From positions 142,501 through 206,500 of the forward strand of contig JAJKFJ010021845.1 in assembly GCA_027382625.1 (NCBI GenBank): a stretch of 64,000 nt of DNA, written 5' to 3'. Below the pieces are notes generated by a model that was not told where the DNA came from, made no database searches, and saw nothing but the letters and a program-made list of their open reading frames with translations. Positions 49,214-58,615 of this stretch are shown here, piece after piece. Made by a program: the position numbers and the translations under genes. The stretch comes from Tetmemena sp. SeJ-2015 (taxonomy: Eukaryota; Ciliophora; Spirotrichea; Sporadotrichida; Oxytrichidae). Within the stretch, counting starts at the first letter, position 1, and the number at the start of each line of letters is the position of its first letter.

Positions 49214-50321
49214 ATGTCGCAGACCCTGTTACGGCGGATCGGCCATGCGTTTTGCGGCCTCGTGCTGGCCTTGGCCTGCGGGCCTGTGCTGGCCGAGGTT
49301 CGCATCAAGGACATCGTCTTCTTCGAGGGCACGCGCGGCAATCAGTTGATCGGCTATGGCCTGGTGGTGGGTCTGGATGGCACGGGCGACCGGCTGCGGA
49401 ATTCCACCTTCACCCGCCGCTCGATCGAGGGGATGCTGGACCGGCTGGGCGTTGGCAATCTGACCGATGACGATCTGCGCACCGAAAATACCGCTGCGGT
49501 GATGGTGACCGCGACCCTGCCGCCCTTCGCGCGGCGCGGGAGCGAGATCGATATCGCGGTTTCCTCGCTGGGCGATGCCACATCTCTGCGGGGCGGCACG
49601 CTTCTGGTCACGCCGCTGACCGGCGCGGATGGGCAGATCTATGCGGTCGGGCAGGGAGCGATTGCGGTTGCGGGTTTTTCGGCGGCGGGCATGGCGGCTT
49701 CGGTCACCGAAGGGGTGCCGACGACCGGCCGGATCGAGAATGGCGCCATCGTCGAGCAGGAGGTCGGCTTCGAGATGTCGGCGATGAACAGCATGCGGCT
49801 GGCCTTGCGGGTGGCTGATGCCACCACGGCACAGCGCATCGCCGATGCGATCAACCGCAGCGGCGCTGGGCGGGCGCGGGTGCTGGATCCCGGGCACGGT
49901 CGAGGTGGGTCTGGGCGACAAGAACGACATGCCCGCATGATGGCCGCGATCGAGCAGCTTGCAGTGGCGCCCGACATGCTGGCCAAGGTGGTGGTGGATG
50001 CGAAATCCGAACCATTGATCGGTGAAAACGTGCGCATCGGCGAGGTGCGATCTCGCAGGGCGGACTTACCATCTCGGTGCGCGATACCGCCAGCGTCAGT
50101 CAGCCTGAGCCGATCTCCATCGGGGCACGGTTGTTGTGCCCGAGACCGAGATCGAGGTGATCGAACGGGATTCCGGCTTTGCGGTGATCGAGGGCGATGT
50201 GTCTTTGCGTGAACTGGTCGATGGGCTGAATGCAATCGGAGTAACGGCGCGGCAGACCACGTCGATCTTGCAGGCCATCAAGGCGGCGGGTGCGCTTCAT
50301 GCCGATCTGGAGATCCTGTAA
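49214..50321 (+). pseudogene. flgI: flagellar P-ring protein FlgI, three frameshifts
   Basis: FlgI forms the periplasmic P ring. ATG 49214 opens a signal peptide ending GPVLAEVRIKD. NQLIGYGLVVGLDGTGDRLR and LVTPLTGADGQIYAVGQGAI are family hallmarks, and the frame is good for about 220 residues. Shifts occur near 49.89, 50.05 and 50.13 kb. The C-terminal VSLRELVDGLNAIGVTARQT and the end ALHADLEIL reach TAA 50319-50321, which overlaps the flgJ start by one base. Confidence 0.9.
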
Positions 50322-50600
50322 TGCTGACTGGCGTGGCCGCCATCGGCACGACCACTGCCGAACCCGCACCCCAAGAGGCCCGCGCCCGGGCCGCCGCGCA
50401 GGATTTCGAGGCGCTTTTCCTTGGTCAGATGGCCAATGAGATGCTGCGCAGCGCCATGCCCGAGATGGCGCAGGGTGGTTTTGGCGAGAGATGTTCCGCA
50501 GCCTTCTGGGAGATGAGATCGGGCGGCAGATGAGCCGCTCGGGTGGGATCGGTCTCGCCGATCAGGTCTACAAGGCGCTGTTGGCGCGCGGGACGAATGA
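50321..50600 (+). pseudogene. flgJ: rod-binding protein FlgJ-like (no muramidase domain), frameshifted
   Basis: A short protein of about 90 residues corresponds to the N-terminal rod-scaffold part of FlgJ; the muramidase half is absent, as in most alphaproteobacteria. AAAQDFEALFLGQMANEMLR is the signature. One shift near 50.49 kb leads to MFRSLLGDEIGRQMSRSGGI and GLADQVYKALLARG. The stop at about 50600 would overlap the next start in an ATGA, given one more indel. Confidence 0.75.
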
Positions 50601-51118
50601 CGATCTCGCCCCGGGCGGCCATTTCGCGGCTGGGCCAACGCTTGCGCCAGCTGAACGAGAACCGCCGATCGCGCAAAGAGGATCCGCCCCGCGAGCCGGT
50701 GCCTCTGGATGAAAATCTCGAAGCGATCCAGGAATTCGAGGGGCTGCTGGATGAGACCATCGCGCTGATCGACCTGGAGAACCGGGCGCTGGAAGCGGGG
50801 GAAACCGCGCGGGTTGCGATGTATTTCAAGCGCAAGGAAGAGCTTTTGGGCCTTTTGTCGCTGCGCGAAGGGGCGGTGGCCAGGCCGTTGGAGCCCTTGG
50901 CCCCGGAAATTATGCGTTAAGGAAAATTGAGACTACTGTCGGGAGAGTTGAAGACCAACGCCAACTTGCTGTCAGGCGTGGCCAGCGCGTCACACACAAT
51001 TCTGGCGGAAGTGGACAGAATTAGAAAAAGACAAAGCCTTGAAGGGGTTTACGACAAGGATGGGCTGTTGCGGAAAGATCTTCAAAGCCGGGACCCGCGA
51101 CCAATCAAGAAAATTTAA
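50597..51118 (+). pseudogene. flgN: FlgN-like flagellar export chaperone with an in-frame ochre codon
   Basis: This helical protein resembles FlgN, the export chaperone of FlgK and FlgL. ATG 50597 opens 107 codons (ENLEAIQEFEGLLDETIALI) to TAA 50918-50920; the same frame continues for 65 codons with LLSGELKTNANLLSGVASAS, the conserved C-terminal helix that binds cargo, to 51118. A CAA to TAA change would explain the stop. Since no base is lost, this differs from the indels elsewhere. Two separate genes are a weaker alternative. Confidence 0.7.
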
Positions 51119-51136
51119 TCAACTCTCGGGTGCATT

Positions 51137-51145
51137 TTTTCGCAT
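51137..51145. promoter_or_regulatory. TTTTCGCAT motif in the flagellin leader
   Basis: It lies 78 bases upstream of the flagellin start, within TTTTTTCGC and a matching GCGAAAAA 13 bases on (51158-51165), an inverted pair. A second short hairpin, GCGAC-AAAAA-GTCGC, follows at 51166-51180. These could be protein sites or structure in the flagellin mRNA leader, where FlbT is known to act in Caulobacter. Confidence 0.5.
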
Positions 51146-51222
51146 TTCGATTATAAGCGAAAAAGCGACAAAAAGTCGCCAGCGCAGAAGCGCAGTAACC
51201 CGCAAGAAAGGCAGGACCTATC

Positions 51223-52170
51223 ATGACTTCTCTTCTGACCAACACCTCGGCCGCAAATGCACTCCACGCGCTGCGCGGCGTCAATGGCGCCCTTGACACC
51301 ACGCAAAACCGGATCGCAAGCGGCCTGAAGGTCGAGTCCTCGAAGGACAGCGCGGCCTACTACCAGATTTCCAAGACCATGACCGGCGACAGCGCCGCTT
51401 ACAGCTCGATCAACGATGGTCTGACCGTTGCGAAAAACTCGGTCGCCACCGCTCGTCTGGGTGCAGAGACCTTGCAGGATCTGGCCAAGCAATTCCTGGA
51501 AAAGGTCGCTTTCGCCCAGGGCGCAACCGGCGGCATGGATGAGATCGAAAACGATCTCGCCGAGCTGGTGAAGAACATGGAAACCACACTGTCGCAGTCG
51601 ACCTTCAATGGCGACGACATGCTGGGAGCCGGCGCCACCGCCGCGGCCGCAGGTGCAGTTGATGCTGCCACCGGCGTTCTGACCCGCACGGCCGCTTCGA
51701 CCGCTGCAGCCGGCGCTGCCGCTGTGGCCGCTGACCGCGATGTCGTGACCGGCATCACCCGCGCTGGCGGCGACTATGCCACCACCTCGATCACCGTCGG
51801 CACCTACGACATGATGAAGCTGGTCACGACTTCAAGGCGCTGAGCACCGGCTTTGCCGCCGCCGCGAAAGACGGCGCCACCGGCGAAGCCTTCCTGGCTG
51901 GCGCTCTGGCTTCGAGCGAAGCCGTTCTGGCGGATGTGACCGATGTCGCGACCGGCCTCGGCCAGTCGGAGAAGTCGATCGAGAACCAGCAGGGCTTCCT
52001 CAAGAAGCTGGTCGACAATATCGACGGCGGCATCGGTGCCATGATTGACGCCGATAGCGATGAAGGAGGCTGCGCGCCTGAAGGCCCTGCAAACCCAGCA
52101 GCAGCTGGCAACCCAGGCGCTTTCCATCGCGAATGCCGCCCCGCAGAACGTCCTGAGCCTGTTCCGTTGA
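51223..52170 (+). pseudogene. fliC: flagellin, two frameshifts
   Basis: Flagellin is the filament subunit. ATG 51223 has an AGGCAGGA upstream. The N-terminal D0/D1 helices (MTSLLTNTSAANALHALRGV, TQNRIASGLKVESSKDSAAY) are intact. The short variable domain is alanine-rich. A shift at about 51.83 kb and another near 52.06 kb lead to [20 protein letters not shown] and the C-terminal QNVLSLFR. The total of about 315 residues is small, as in other alphaproteobacterial flagellins. Confidence 0.92.
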
Positions 52171-52203
52171 TCCGGAGACGGTCATCCGTCTCTTGAATGA
52201 CTG

Positions 52204-52232
52204 GCCGCCCCCGCATGTCGGGGGCGGCTTTT
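52204..52232 (+). terminator. strong terminator after flagellin
   Basis: GCCGCCCCC (52204-52212), seven bases, GGGGGCGGC (52220-52228), TTTT. A smaller hairpin (GAGACG/CGTCTC, 52175-52191) lies just before it. It should separate flagellin from flaF-flbT. Confidence 0.9.
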
Positions 52233-52287
52233 CGCCGTTCCGGAATTGGCCGGCGCGGCTCTCCCAGGCAGAAGCGGGGATGGCGCA

Positions 52288-52710
52288 ATGAGTGTGAATG
52301 CCTATCGGCGCGTGATGCGCGAGACGGTCACGCCGCGGGAAAGCGAAAAACAGATCCTGACGCGGCTGACCTTGGCCTTGGAAAGCCATCAGCGCGCCTA
52401 TTCAGATGCCGATGCGCTGGTGCGGCTGCAGACGCTGGAAGGCGGATTGCGCCAGGCCCTGAGCGAAAATCTGAAATTCTGGACCACCGTCCGGCTGGAC
52501 CTGATGTCGCCGGAGAATACCTTTGCTGCGGCCCTGCGCGCCGATCTGATCTCGCTTTCGGTCTTCGTCGAGAAGACCACGGCCACGGTCATGGGCGGCG
52601 GCAGCGGGCTTTCGGCGCTGATCTCGACCAATCATGCGATCATCGCTGGACTCTCGGGTATTTCCCAACCTGCTGCCGGGCCGGCGGAGCCCGCCCCGGG
52701 CGCGGCATGA
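52288..52710 (+). CDS. flaF: flagellin regulator FlaF
   Basis: FlaF is a small cytoplasmic protein that in alphaproteobacteria is needed for flagellin production and works with FlbT. The 140-residue protein from ATG 52288 (MSVNAYRRVMRETVTPRESE) has the family core ALRADLISLSVFVEKTTATV. It overlaps flbT by four bases (ATGA at 52707). The frame is intact; the proline/alanine tail is somewhat longer than usual. Confidence 0.9.
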   Translation: MSVNAYRRVMRETVTPRESEKQILTRLTLALESHQRAYSDADALVRLQTLEGGLRQALSENLKFWTTVRLDLMSPENTFAAALRADLISLSVFVEKTTATVMGGGSGLSALISTNHAIIAGLSGISQPAAGPAEPAPGAA

Positions 52711-53168
52711 GCCTGAGCCTGAAGCTGCGCGCCCATGAGCGGCTGATCGTGAACGGTTGCGTGCTGCGCAATGGCCCGCGCCGCACCGAACTGGTGATCG
52801 AGACCTATGCCGACGTGCTGCGCGGCGATGAGCTGCTGGATGCGGAAACCGCTGGACGCCGACGCGGCTTCTGGGCTACTTCATCCAGATGCTCTGGTGA
52901 GCAAGGCCGACCGGGCAGAATATGCGGCAAGATCCGCCAGATCGCGGCGGACCTGCGCAGCGTCTATCTGAGCGAGCGTGCCGCCCAGCTGGAAGAGGTG
53001 CTGCGTGAGGTTGAGGCGAATGAATTCTACGCCGCATGGCGTGCGCTGCGTCCGCTTATCGAACGCGAGGATCAGCTGATGCAATTGTTGAAAGACCAGA
53101 AGGAGAAGCAGGATGATCGATACCTCCGGCATGTCGCCGATCCTGGCCTTCGGCCTCATCAACCGTGA
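52707..53168 (+). CDS. flbT: flagellin translation regulator FlbT, internal shift
   Basis: FlbT binds flagellin mRNA and limits its translation. ATG 52707 opens MSLSLKLRAHERLIVNGCVL, then RTELVIETYADVLRGDELLD. Residues about 50-75 are nonsense, with the real segment (AYFIQMLLVSKADRAEYAAK, with small repairs) in neighbouring frames. The end KIRQIAADLRSVYLSERAAQ is back in the first frame. The open frame runs 56 bases into the next gene; the true stop is more likely TGA 53114, in an ATGA with that gene. Confidence 0.82.
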   Translation: MSLSLKLRAHERLIVNGCVLRNGPRRTELVIETYADVLRGDELLDAETAGRRRGFWATSSRCSGEQGRPGRICGKIRQIAADLRSVYLSERAAQLEEVLREVEANEFYAAWRALRPLIEREDQLMQLLKDQKEKQDDRYLRHVADPGLRPHQP

Positions 53169-53931
53169 GCGCGATCTCTTCGAGACCGGCATCAAGAAGG
53201 ATCCTGTGTCCTCGCGCGAGATTGCCTCGTTCCGCGAGAAGATCGGCACGATCAAGACGGTCGAGGATCTGACGGCGGATTTTGAGGTCTTCAGCTTCGT
53301 GATGAAAGCGTACGGCTTCGAGGATCTGGTCTATGGCAAGGCCATGATGCAGCGGATTCTGGTGACCGATCCGAATGAGAAATCCTCGCTGGCGGCGCGA
53401 ATGAATTCGGGTGCTTTCAAGGAGATGACCAGGGAACTCGGCTTCGCCGCCGATGGCTCGGCTCCGGAGAAATTCGCCCATAGCACTTGGGTTGACGGCA
53501 TGGTCGAGCGCTATGTCGACCAGCGGCTGATCGATACGCAATCGGATGTGAGCCCGGCGGTCGGCAATGCGCTGCATTTCCAAAGCAAGGCGGCCGGCAT
53601 CAAGAGCTGGTACGATGTGCTGGGTGACAAGCGGCTGTCGGAATTCATGCGCACTGCCCTTGGGCTGCCCGAAGATATCGCCGCGGGCGATGTCGATGCG
53701 CAAGCAGAGCTTTTCGCCCGCAAGATGGATATCACCGATCTGCAAGACCCCGAGAAGGTCGAAAAGCTGATCGCCCGCTATACCGCGATCCGCGATGCGT
53801 TGGATGCGCAATCCCCGGAAAACAATCTGGTGACGGCGCTGTTTTCCTCGACCACGGCGACGAGATCCTGGAATGCCGTCACCATCGATCTGGGCCTGAT
53901 CGCGGGCTATAGCGCGCGGCAGACGCGGTGA
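53113..53931 (+). CDS. DUF1217 flagellar-cluster protein
   Basis: An intact 272-residue protein from ATG 53113 follows flbT. DUF1217 proteins occur in flagellar clusters of alphaproteobacteria and resemble secreted filament- or hook-associated proteins; the exact role is not settled. SREIASFREKIGTIKTVEDL and the helical DLQDPEKVEKLIARYTAIRD segment are typical. It ends three bases before the fliG stop, tail to tail. Confidence 0.82.
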   Translation: MIDTSGMSPILAFGLINRERDLFETGIKKDPVSSREIASFREKIGTIKTVEDLTADFEVFSFVMKAYGFEDLVYGKAMMQRILVTDPNEKSSLAARMNSGAFKEMTRELGFAADGSAPEKFAHSTWVDGMVERYVDQRLIDTQSDVSPAVGNALHFQSKAAGIKSWYDVLGDKRLSEFMRTALGLPEDIAAGDVDAQAELFARKMDITDLQDPEKVEKLIARYTAIRDALDAQSPENNLVTALFSSTTATRSWNAVTIDLGLIAGYSARQTR

Positions 53932-53934
53932 GCC

Positions 53935-54954
53935 TCAGCTGACCAGCTGCTCGTCATCGCTGGGCAGACGGATCTGTTCCTGCTGCGCCAGCTCATGCGC
54001 GAGGTCGATGATTTCGGCCTGCGCACGGCGCGCCTCCTTCAGCGGCACCATCGGCACCAGCTGCATTTCCTCCAGCACCATATCGCGGGTCCGGCCGGGC
54101 AGGGCGCCAAGGAAGGCCTCGCGCACCGGCTTTTTCACCCCGCGCAGGGCCAGCGTTAGCTGGCGCATGTCGACACCGCGCAAAAGCCGCGCCAGCGAAT
54201 TGCGGTCCAGCCGGGCCAGATCCTCGAAGGTGAACATCTTGCTCTTGATCTTGCCGAAGATCTCGGGGGCGCGTTCGGTCAGGGTCTGGGCCAGGGTATC
54301 AAAAATGCCGGTTTCCATCTTGTTGAAAATATCGGCCATGCGCTGATGCAGATCCTGCCCCCCCTTGCGCGAGGCGGCGGGCAGGAAGTCTTGCGCCATG
54401 ATCGTCTCGATATGTTCCAGCACATGGCGGGGCAGGGGCTGCAGCCGCATCATCCGCAGCGCGATATCGGCCATCTGATCGGGTTCGAACAGCGGCAGGG
54501 TGCGGGCCGCCACATCGGGCCGGATGCGTGACAGGATCGCGGCGATGGTCTGCGGGTGTTCATCGCGCAGATAGCCGACGATGACCTCCTCGCTCAGCGC
54601 ATTGAAACCTTCCCAGATGCTGCGTTCGCTGCGGCTGCCACGAAGATCGGCCATCAGCGCATCGATCCGCTCGGGTTCCAGCAGACCCGAAAGCAGCCGC
54701 CGCGCCTCCTCGGCGGAACCCATGACCCCCGCACCCGCCACCATGGTCTCGGCGAATTCTCGGATCACGTTTTCCACCGTGCTGGCCGGGATCAGGCCGA
54801 GGGTGGCGACCGCGCGGACGATCATCTGCACCTCTTCCTCGGTCATGCGCGAGATCAGCGCATTGCCGCGGCCCTCATCGCCCTGCAGGCACAGCATCAG
54901 CACGGCGGCCTTTTCCAGACCGGACAGCTTCGGCTCATCAGGGGCAAGCAGCAT
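53935..54954 (-). CDS. fliG: flagellar motor switch protein FliG
   Basis: FliG is the rotor part that meets the stator and sits on the FliF ring. The 339-residue frame from ATG 54954 is intact: the N-terminal LSGLEKAAVLMLCLQGDEGR, the middle EHPQTIAAILSRIRPDVAAR (the EHPQ motif) and a C-terminal charged helix with LDRNSLARLLRGVDMRQLTL. It is one of the few GC-rich genes in the cluster with no break. Start of a leftward run with fliP downstream-numbered above it. Confidence 0.93.
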   Translation of the reverse strand: MLLAPDEPKLSGLEKAAVLMLCLQGDEGRGNALISRMTEEEVQMIVRAVATLGLIPASTVENVIREFAETMVAGAGVMGSAEEARRLLSGLLEPERIDALMADLRGSRSERSIWEGFNALSEEVIVGYLRDEHPQTIAAILSRIRPDVAARTLPLFEPDQMADIALRMMRLQPLPRHVLEHIETIMAQDFLPAASRKGGQDLHQRMADIFNKMETGIFDTLAQTLTERAPEIFGKIKSKMFTFEDLARLDRNSLARLLRGVDMRQLTLALRGVKKPVREAFLGALPGRTRDMVLEEMQLVPMVPLKEARRAQAEIIDLAHELAQQEQIRLPSDDEQLVS

Positions 54955-54977
54955 GGGCGTCCTCTCCGGGCGGGCGG

Positions 54978-55777
54978 CTATTGGGCGATATAGGATTCAA
55001 CAAGCGATCCGGCCAGCTTGTGCCAGCCGTCGATCAGCACAAAGAAAATCACCTTGAAGGGCAGCGAGACCACCATGGGCGAAAGCATCATCATCCCTGC
55101 CGCCATCAGGATGCCCGCAACGATCAGGTCAATGGCGATGAAGGGCAGGTAGATCAGGAAGCCGATGGTGAAGGCGCGGCGCAGTTCCGAGATCATGAAG
55201 CTGGGCACGAGGACCGACCAGCCAATCTGGCTTCGGTCCTCGGGCAGGGGGGCAGCTTCCGCTTCGCCCCGCTGGCTCAGCCTTTGGAACAGGGCCAGGT
55301 CCACCTCACGGGTATTGGCGAGCATGAAGCGGTGGAAGGGGGCCGAGATCCGGTCGATCGCCTGTTCCTCGGTGATCGAGCCTTCGATCAGCGGGGAAAG
55401 CCCCTCATCCCAGACGTCCTGGAACACCGGCTGCATCACGAAAAGCGTCAGGAAAAGCGCCAGCGAGGTGATGACCATATTCGGCGGGCTCTGGTTCAGC
55501 CCGAGGGCTGACCGCAGCATCGACAGCACGATGACAAAGCGGTGAAAGAGGTCATGCAGATCGCCAGCCCGGGGGCCAGCGACAGCACCGTCATCACTGC
55601 GAAGATCTGGATCAGCCGGCCCGAAAGCTGGCCGCTCTACCCTCTTGCCCGAAAGCGCCGTAGACAGATCGCCAGCATCTGCCCCAGTCCCGCGCCACCC
55701 TCCTGCGCGACAGCGGCGCCGGCCCACAGAAGCGTAGGCAGCAGCAGCGCAAGGCCGCACAGCCTGTGGCGGGTCAT
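54978..55777 (-). pseudogene. fliP: flagellar export gate protein FliP, N-terminal frameshifts
   Basis: FliP forms the export gate in the inner membrane. ATG 55777 opens a signal-like segment (CGLALLLPTLLWAGAAVAQ). After two shifts near 55.65 and 55.55 kb the frame is good: FVIVLSMLRSALGLNQSPPN, FLTLFVMQPVFQDVW, PSFMISELRRAFTIGFLIYL and IDLIVAGILMAAGMMMLSP, with four membrane segments. It overlaps no neighbour; fliN lies 20 bases away. Confidence 0.88.
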
Positions 55778-55796
55778 ACGGGGAGGGGCAGATCCA

Positions 55797-56115
55797 TCAC
55801 TCGGCCGAGGGCATGTATTCCCGGGTGATTTCCGTCAGCTTGATGCCAAGCCCGCCGGTCTCGTCGATGCGGACAATTTCGCCCCGCGCGACCCGGCGTT
55901 CCCCGATGGCGACTTCGAAGGGCTCGCCGATGCGGCGGTCCAACTCGATCACCGAACCATTGCTGAGCGCCAGGAGCTGTTCACCGACATACGCGCCCGG
56001 CCAAGGATGACCTGCACTGCAGGCTGACATTCATGATCGAGCGGATATGTTGCCACGCTCGGCCGTGTCGGCGCGCTGCGGTGCCAAGATCAGCCCGTCG
56101 GACTGGATGCAGCAT
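55797..56115 (-). pseudogene. fliN: flagellar motor switch protein FliN, N-terminal frameshifts
   Basis: FliN is the C-ring protein that binds FliH and CheY. The C-terminal SpoA domain is intact: ALSNGSVIELDRRIGEPFEV and RVARGEIVRIDETGGLGIKL. The N-terminal part from ATG 56115 is spread over frames (DGLILAPQRADTAERGN, then IRSIMNVSLQ). Two or three indels are needed. It follows fliH with overlap, the usual order. Confidence 0.82.
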
Positions 56116-56809
56116 TGGTCGTGTCGCTTGGCGTCTGCGCGCGGCGGCCTGGCGGCCGGCCTCGCGGAGCCAGCGCGACACGGCGGCTGCGGCACGCAGC
56201 CGCGGTGGGGCGCAGGAATTTGGGATGTCCGCAGCCCGGCCGGCTTTGCCAGCGAGCCGAGACGGCGCTGCCATCCAGCTTGGGATCGGCGGAAAGGGTG
56301 AAACGTGCGCCAGCCTCGCCGCCATTCTCGGCCACAGCCTGATCGATCAGCCGCTTGAGCAACGGCAGATTGGCCGGTGCCACGCGGATGTGAATGCGCT
56401 CGGATCCGATCACCCGGGCCGCCAGCGCCCGGATCTCGGTTTCCAGCAGCTTGGGGCCAAGGGCGGCGGCAATCTCGGGGATCAGCGTGTCGGCGGCAGT
56501 GCTGAGAAACGCGAGGAGATCACGTTCCACCGCCGCGCGATGTTCGGTCTGGCCAAGGTGCATCTCGCGCAGCCGAGCAAGGATGCCGCAGGCAGCCTCG
56601 CTCGCGCTGGCCTCCAGCCCGGCGCGAGTGCGGGCGATCCCGGCCTCCAACCCGGCCGCATGGCCTGCATCATAGGCCAGCCGCCGCGCCTCGGTCAGCC
56701 GTGCCTCTAGCTCGGCGCGGGAAAAGCTTTCCTCGAGCACGGGCGGCTGGACGAAACGGGCCTCGACTTTCTGCCGCTCGAGATCAAAGTTGCGTGGGAA
56801 GAGATTCAT
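56090..56809 (-). CDS. fliH: flagellar export ATPase regulator FliH-like, C-terminus shifted
   Basis: FliH holds the export ATPase FliI to the C ring. The 239-residue frame from ATG 56809 (MNLFPRNFDLERQKVEARFV) has a long helix with GLEAGIARTRAGLEASASEA and the C-terminal domain LALGPKLLETEIRALAARV-like segment. The final 50 residues are arginine-rich and out of frame. It overlaps the fliF end by four bases (56806-56809). No fliI is in the window. Confidence 0.75.
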   Translation of the reverse strand: MNLFPRNFDLERQKVEARFVQPPVLEESFSRAELEARLTEARRLAYDAGHAAGLEAGIARTRAGLEASASEAACGILARLREMHLGQTEHRAAVERDLLAFLSTAADTLIPEIAAALGPKLLETEIRALAARVIGSERIHIRVAPANLPLLKRLIDQAVAENGGEAGARFTLSADPKLDGSAVSARWQSRPGCGHPKFLRPTAAACRSRRVALAPRGRPPGRRAQTPSDTTNAASSPTG

Positions 56810-58389
56810 CGCTCACCGATATGACATTTTTCTGGTGCAGCCAGCCGCGCATGATGCGCAGGGCTTCTTCCGGGTTGCTGTCGACCAGCGCGGCAAGATC
56901 GCGGATACGCGCCTTTTCCAACTTCACTGACCGTTTCGGCCTTCTGGCGCTCGGCCTCGCTGCTGCCGAGGGGGTCTGTCACGCTGGCCGCGGGCGACGC
57001 ACTGACCGCCGCGACCGCTGCGGTGGTCTGGTCCTTAAGCGCATAGCGCATGACGGGGCGCAGCACGAAAAGCCCCAGCAGCGCCAGCACACCCAGCAGC
57101 GTTGCAGCCCGAAGCAGCATCGGCCCGTAATCGGCCATGACCCCGCCAAGCCAGCTTTCGCCGCCGCTGAAATCATAGACCCCTTCGGCAAAGCGCATCG
57201 AGGCGATGGTGACCAGATCGCCCCGCGCTGCATCGACCCCCGCGGCCGAACGGGCCAGATCGGCCAGCCGGTCCAACTCCTCCTGGGGGCGCTCCTGATA
57301 GTTTCCGCCATCCATGGTGCCATTGATAAGGATCGCCACGCTGAGGCGGCGAACCTCCCCCGGCTCGATCACCCGTTCCGAGCGGGTGCCGCCCACGACA
57401 TATTCCGCTTCGCTGCGGGTGCTGTTGCGGTCCTCGCTGCGGCTTGGGCCCCCACCATTGCCGGCCTCGAACCCGGGCATATTGTTCGCCACATCAATGC
57501 CGGTCGCGCTGCTGTCGGTGCTGGAGATCTGATCCTCTTCGCTGGCACTGCGGTTGGCGACCTGCTGCTCCGGGTCATAGGTCTGATCGACGATGACCTG
57601 CCGCTCGTTGGAGATCTCGGCCGCAACGCGCACCCGTGCATTGCCGGCACCGACCCGGGCTGTGATCAGGCTTTCGATATTCGCAGCGATCCGCTCTTCG
57701 ATCTGGGTGCGGGCGAAAGAGGCCATCGCGCCAGGAGATTCGCCATCCGCGCCCAGAATCGTCTCGCCATTGGCGGAAACCACAATCACCCGCTCCGGCG
57801 CCAGATCGGGAATAGCATTGGCCACCAGATTGCGAACTGCCAACGCGTGATCGCGTTGCAGCGGCAGTCCACGACGGGTTTTCACAATGACCGAGGCGCT
57901 GGCCTCGGGGCGCTCTTGCGAGAAGCTCTCCCGCTCTGGAAGCACGATATGGACCCGGGCATCCTCGACCGGCGCAAGGGTCTTGATTGAGCGGATCAAC
58001 TCTCCTTCCAGCGCACGCAAACGCTGCATCCGCTGGCTGAAGCTGGTCATGCCAAGGCCCGAGGCCGTATCGAATATCTCCCATCCCGCCACGGAGGAAC
58101 CCGGCAGACCGGCCGCCGCAATGGCCATGCGGGCGCGTGGAATATCACGCATCGGGAGCGATATGACCGAACCATCATCCGATATAAGTGGCTGATATCC
58201 TGATTTTTCCAGCTCGTTCACGATCTCGGCGGCTTCCGAAGAGCTGAGATTGCTGACCAGCGGTCGGTATCGGGCGGGCGCCAGATAGCTGGCCGCCAGA
58301 ATCGTCAGCATCACCACAAGCGCCCCGACCCCGCGAGAATGGCAAGTCTTGTGCGCCCAAGTGCCAGAAGATTTGCCCAATCGTTTCAC
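56806..58389 (-). CDS. fliF: flagellar MS-ring protein FliF, C-terminus shifted
   Basis: FliF is the membrane ring on which the flagellum is built. It has a membrane segment near the N-terminus (VGALVVMLTILAASYLAPA), the YscJ-like domains (LPGSSVAGWEIFDTASGLGM, ARVHIVLPERESFSQER) and a second membrane segment (LLRAATLLGVLALLGLFVL). The frame is good to about 56.94 kb; the FliG-binding tail after EVGKGAYP is shifted. The start is unsure; GTG 58389 is proposed because the frame upstream enters the promoter gap and no good ATG exists. Confidence 0.9.
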   Translation of the reverse strand: MKRLGKSSGTWAHKTCHSRGVGALVVMLTILAASYLAPARYRPLVSNLSSSEAAEIVNELEKSGYQPLISDDGSVISLPMRDIPRARMAIAAAGLPGSSVAGWEIFDTASGLGMTSFSQRMQRLRALEGELIRSIKTLAPVEDARVHIVLPERESFSQERPEASASVIVKTRRGLPLQRDHALAVRNLVANAIPDLAPERVIVVSANGETILGADGESPGAMASFARTQIEERIAANIESLITARVGAGNARVRVAAEISNERQVIVDQTYDPEQQVANRSASEEDQISSTDSSATGIDVANNMPGFEAGNGGGPSRSEDRNSTRSEAEYVVGGTRSERVIEPGEVRRLSVAILINGTMDGGNYQERPQEELDRLADLARSAAGVDAARGDLVTIASMRFAEGVYDFSGGESWLGGVMADYGPMLLRAATLLGVLALLGLFVLRPVMRYALKDQTTAAVAAVSASPAASVTDPLGSSEAERQKAETVSEVGKGAYPRSCRAGRQQPGRSPAHHARLAAPEKCHIGER

Positions 58390-58495
58390 TGCGGAGATTC
58401 TTGTGTTTTTCCCTGGGCCGCCTGTGATCACGGGAGAAGGATAAACCCCCCAATGATCCCGCCGCGAACCTTGTCGGCATGCTTCTTCATGTGTA

Positions 58496-58504
58496 TTTTC
58501 GCAT
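58496..58504. promoter_or_regulatory. TTTTCGCAT motif in the divergent fliF/fliL gap
   Basis: It lies 107 bases upstream of the proposed fliF start and 112 upstream of fliL. Same word as at 38070, 43687 and 51137. The gap 58390-58615 holds no gene. Confidence 0.5.
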
Positions 58505-58615
58505 AATGTGCTACCGCAGGACCAGGCGTGTGAAAAGCCCAGTTCGACAATACGTAGCGGTGAATGGCAACCTTGCTCGGGCAATCGGTTTGACGAACGA
58601 AACAAAGAAGCGAAA

